Source of the DNA: Otatea glauca
Lineage: Eukaryota > Streptophyta > Magnoliopsida > Poales > Poaceae
Direction of reading: 5' to 3'
Length of the DNA stretch: 64,000 bases
NCBI GenBank assembly: GCA_036346275.1
Contig: CM070725.1
Coordinates: 1,379,001 to 1,443,000 of the forward strand
The notes beneath the pieces are model-generated. The model did not search any database and was not told the DNA's origin. It saw only the letters and a program-made list of their open reading frames with translations. Positions within the stretch are counted from its first letter, which is position 1. Every line of letters begins with the position of its first letter. Shown piece by piece: positions 60,494 through 64,000 of the stretch. The position numbers and the translations under genes are program-made.

Positions 60494-61260
60494 CTCGCAG
60501 TTGCTTCCATGTAATTCTCGATATGTACATATATATTTTACGAATTTTAATTTCAAAGTTAATTCCAATCCCATCACAAATCACCAGTACATGATATATA
60601 TGAACAATTGAACGCTACATGTGCAGCACGCATGATCTGTTTATACAGAGCATCTATTATATATTAAAAGCTCACGAGAGTTACTAGGAAAAAAAAGAAA
60701 TAGACTACAAATTCCCACAAAAAAGCAAAACATCTAGCCCTTAATCTAATGGGCCTTATTTACAACTGTCATCGGATCTTTGAGACATAGACTAGAAATT
60801 CTCACAAAAAAGTAAAATATCAGGCCTTTAATCTGGTAGACCCTAATTAAAAATGCATCATATTGACCATTAGATGCTATTGAGTAGAGATATATATATT
60901 ACTTTGTAGTATAAAATCAAAATAAAAAACAAAACTTACTTGGTAAGGGCGGATCGATACATCTAGATCTCATGCGTGATTAAGCCTAATTATAATTTTG
61001 ATTAGTAAACCATAACAAAAAAAATCGCACACGAACTCTGACATTACACAGGAAGCACCTTGGCCTTATATAGATATACACACCGATGTGACTCAATGCA
61101 TGCAATTAAAGAAAATACAAATGACCTCATATTGGTTCAGCCATAACACAAAATTCACGCTGCCCCAAAACTAATTTGTATTTGATTTGGTTTTTCTGAG
61201 AACTCCCTAAAACTAGATCGGTTTTGTCGAGAAACAAATAAATCAAGATATTTACTGAAT
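60494..61260. other. intergenic; possible Helitron 5' end
   Basis: At 60653 the sequence TCTATTATATATTAAAAG, preceded by A, resembles the 5' terminus of rice Helitrons. Repeated 'aaattc(c/t)cacaaaaaagcaaaa' pieces follow near 60705 and 60795. I could not find a matching CTRR end with hairpin, so I do not define an element. No gene is seen. Confidence 0.4.
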
Positions 61261-62181
61261 ATAGACTTATCCCCTGGACATCATGGTGTTTGCTGGTGCT
61301 CCTGTAAGGTTGAGGATGCCGACTAGAGGGGGGTGAATAGACGGCTTTTTAAAAATACTTCTACTAATTTCGACAAAGCAATTCACCCCTAATTATCCTA
61401 ATACCAAAACCTTAACAAATATAAATGCGGAAGCGATAAACTAAGGTTTTGACAATCAAGACCTAAATCAACTAGGCTCACTATGTACACTAACTAATTA
61501 TGTCTCTAACAGATATTGTAATCCTAAAGATAAGAAATCAATCAATTTAATTCTATGAAAATAAATTGCTTGAATATAAATAACGAATTCGATGTAAGCA
61601 CACGAGACACAATACTTTTTACCGTGGTGTTCGGAGACTTGCCGGTCTCCCCTAGTCCACGGTGAGGTTAGCCCAAACAAATTGGACTGGCTCCACGAAT
61701 TGAGCACCCACCTCGAATCCACTAATGGTAGCTCATTTTCTCTCCCGGGTAGGCGAGCTCCAACCTTCACAAACTTTGCCGGGGCTTCTCACAACCTCCG
61801 TTGAGAGCTCCCACGCATGACGCTCTACGCCGTCTAGGAGGCGGCAACCTCCAAGAGAAACAAGTCAAGCACTCCCGCTTGAACTTCACCTAGTACAACA
61901 CATGCACTTCGATGACCTCCTAAGTGCAACACATGAGCTAGGATCCTCCTCAAGTGCAACACATGCACAAGAGGTACTCAATCCACTACTAATTGCAACA
62001 CATGCAATTAGAGCTCACTCTCAGCTCAAAAATCAAATGTGAGTGTGCAACACATACAACACCTCACCCAAATGCTCAATGGAACCAGCAACCTTTTCCT
62101 TGCCTCCCCATGGGGTCCTTTTATAGCCCCCCCAAAAAAACTAGCCATTGGGGAAAAATCGGGCAAAAAGGTCCAGAAGGT

Positions 62182-62440
62182 CCGATCATACCGCCCTAGG
62201 GCCGGTATGACCGACCTCAAAGACAACGGCTAGAAAACTAGCCGTTATTCTCGAAAATGCACTGCCGGTATGACCGGCCTCAGGCCCGGTCATACCGTTC
62301 GCCGGTATGACCGGAGTTGGTCCGGTCATACCGCCACCTCTGCGCAAAAAAATCAGTTTCTCTGGAAAAAAACACACCGGCCTCAGACCCGGTCATACCG
62401 ATTTCCGATATGACCGGAGGGGGTTCGGTCATACCGCCCC
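62182..62440. repeat. cluster of inverted repeats on CCGGTCATACCG
   Basis: CGGTATGACCGG and its inverse CCGGTCATACCG pair perfectly at 62266-62297 (spacer of eight) and 62303-62333 (spacer of seven). An imperfect pair lies at 62182-62212 and more single copies at 62386-62433. Between them a separate perfect hairpin, AACGGCTAG-AAAA-CTAGCCGTT, lies at 62225-62246. Confidence 0.85.
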
Positions 62441-62918
62441 CACAGATCGAAACCCGATTTTTCGCGCGATCTTTTCTCCAAACTTTCAGGGATTGATTCT
62501 TTGAGCCATGTGATGATCAACACATGATCAAGTCACTTTACAAAACACACTTGCAAACCCTATTCATATTCTCCAAAGAATCTCTTTCAAACTTCAATTT
62601 ATTTGCAAAACACATTCGCAAATAAACTACAAACCTACGAGATCAATCCTCTTAGTCATGTGATGATCAACACATAATCAAGTCAATTTGCAAAACATAT
62701 TTGCAAACCCTATTCACATGCTCTAGGATCGAAACCCATAACCTCTAGTTTATTTGCAAAACACATTTGCAAACAACAAATCAACACTTTGCAAAAACAC
62801 ATTTTGCAAACAACAAATCAACACTTTGCAAAACCACATTTTGCAAACACAAAGCATAAACCAAGCTTAGCCTTGTGACGATCAACACATGATCCAATCA
62901 CAAGCTAAAACACCAAAA

Positions 62919-63400
62919 CATGAGCTCTCTATTTGCAACATATGCAAATCTCTAGCATCATGCAAAATAATCACTATTCAAATCAAGTTGCATGAACTCT
63001 TTCTTTTTGCAACACATGCAAAACTTAGCTCCATGCAAACCGCAAGTCAAACTCCAGTGCATGAGCTTTCTATTTGCAACACATGCGAATCTCTAGCTCC
63101 ATGCAACCACTTTAAACCAGATTGCTTGAGCTCTCTCCTTTTGCAACACATGCCAAACTTAGCTCCAAGCAATAACCACATAACCAATATTGCATAAGCT
63201 ATCTCCTTTTTTGCAACACATGCAAATCCATAGCTTTATGCAAAAACCCATTCAATTAAGATTCAAATAAGAAGCAACCATGAGCACTCTTATTTGCAAC
63301 ACGTGCAAATACTTAGCTCATGCAAAATCCGACGCACGAGCTTCACCCATTTGCAAAACATGCAAAATGGTTAGCTCCATGCAAAAACCAAATCAAGAGA
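62919..63400. repeat. degenerate tandem array, about seven units of 60-75 bp
   Basis: Each unit has a form of 'catgagctctct', then 'atttgcaacacatgcaaat', then 'cttagctccatgcaa', then a variable A/C-rich tail. Unit starts are near 62919, 62992, 63059, 63125, 63192, 63280 and 63335. Confidence 0.75.
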
Positions 63401-64000
63401 GTGAGCTAGAATGAATCGGATTAAGTTCATCAACACATGATGAAGCTCAGGCTAAAAAACTCAACCCCTCTTAATAGTACGACACCTAACTAGCAATCCG
63501 GTCTCCCATCCAAACACCGAGACCGGTAAAAGACTAGGAACACATCCTTAGCCCTAGCTAGTTATACCTTTGCCTCTAGCGATCCACTTGGAGCTTTTAT
63601 GATTTCTAATCATCTTCTCTCCAGGATCACATCTTCTTCATCTTGTTCATCAACACATGATGAACCTTCTCTAGCCATTCTCTTCACTTCAGGATCACCT
63701 CTTGAAGCTCATCAACACATGATGACTTCTTCTTCTTCCTGATTCTTGACTTGATGGCTATCAACACATGATACCATCCAAATCTTTATCACCGATGGAC
63801 TCAACCTACTTCACAACTCATTGAAGATGTTAGTCCAACAAACACGGTTTTCTTAATCATCACCGCACTCCATTAACACATAATGGATGCCTCTAAGATC
63901 GATTGAGCACAACCCAAATCAATTTGAAAGATTAATTGTGTCTTGAGTATTTTGATGCAACTAATGCTTCATTATACTCAAGAACTTTTCGCTTATCTTT

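Larger units (their letters stand above)
61261..64000. repeat. unclassified large repeat, hairpin-rich, runs off the window
   Basis: From a GC-richer start around 61290 ('atgccgactagaggggggtgaatag', a phrase I associate with grass retroelements) the region has no coding frame with motifs. It has three layers. One is inverted repeats on CGGTATGACCGG (62182-62440). The next is about seven degenerate units of 60-75 bp beginning near 'catgagctctct' (62919-63400). The third is many copies of CAACACATG with self-complementary flanks (61890-63890). It could be part of a long terminal repeat or the internal region of a large element. The right boundary is beyond 64000. Confidence 0.5.

Noticed and set aside
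61890..63890. CRISPR-like array
   Set aside because: The repeated part is a short 9-mer with changing flanks and no uniform spacer length, and this is a plant nuclear genome. The hairpin reading fits better.

Overview
The window is nuclear DNA of a grass and almost certainly of rice (Oryza). It has split genes with GT-AG introns, GC-rich first exons, plant-specific families (Aux/IAA, CRINKLY4-type kinase, chloroplast adenylate kinase), and intergenic DNA crowded with small DNA transposons, Helitrons and a Ty1-copia element. From memory, an adenylate kinase gene next to IAA25 is the order near the start of rice chromosome 8. I could not verify this.

Layout. 1-5.9 kb is transposon debris: a copia gag remnant, a Mutator-like element with long terminal inverted repeats, and the first of three copies of an AT-rich ~1 kb DNA element. 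6.1-20.9 kb is the gene-dense part. It holds a 16-exon SAC-domain phosphoinositide phosphatase (+), an 8-exon mitochondrial-type zinc alcohol dehydrogenase (+) and a 7-exon chloroplast adenylate kinase (-), the last two tail to tail. 21-29 kb is intergenic, with a Helitron and LINE scraps. 29.1-30.9 kb is a 4-exon Aux/IAA gene (probably IAA25), followed 545 bp downstream by a complete but decayed copia retrotransposon (31.5-37.3 kb) that itself carries a Helitron. 38.9-43.2 kb is a bromodomain-family gene that has lost most of its bromodomain and carries a frameshift. 44.9-47.4 kb is an intronless CRINKLY4-related receptor kinase.

47.4-64 kb holds no recognisable gene. It is a mosaic of non-autonomous elements: a hAT-type MITE with a perfect 8-bp target duplication, two more copies of the AT-rich element, long inverted repeats, a pair of direct-repeated foldback elements inside an outer inverted-repeat element, microsatellites, and at the right end an unclassified repeat that runs off the window.

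The genes do not form a pathway; they are ordinary independent plant loci. The strongest unexplained signal is at 61.9-63.9 kb. Many short hairpins share a constant ACACA loop while their stems differ from copy to copy yet stay self-complementary. They lie beside perfect 12-bp inverted repeats built on CCGGTCATACCG. That is the pattern expected of loops recognised by something while the stems drift under pairing constraint. All exon boundaries were read by eye from splice signals and frame continuity.
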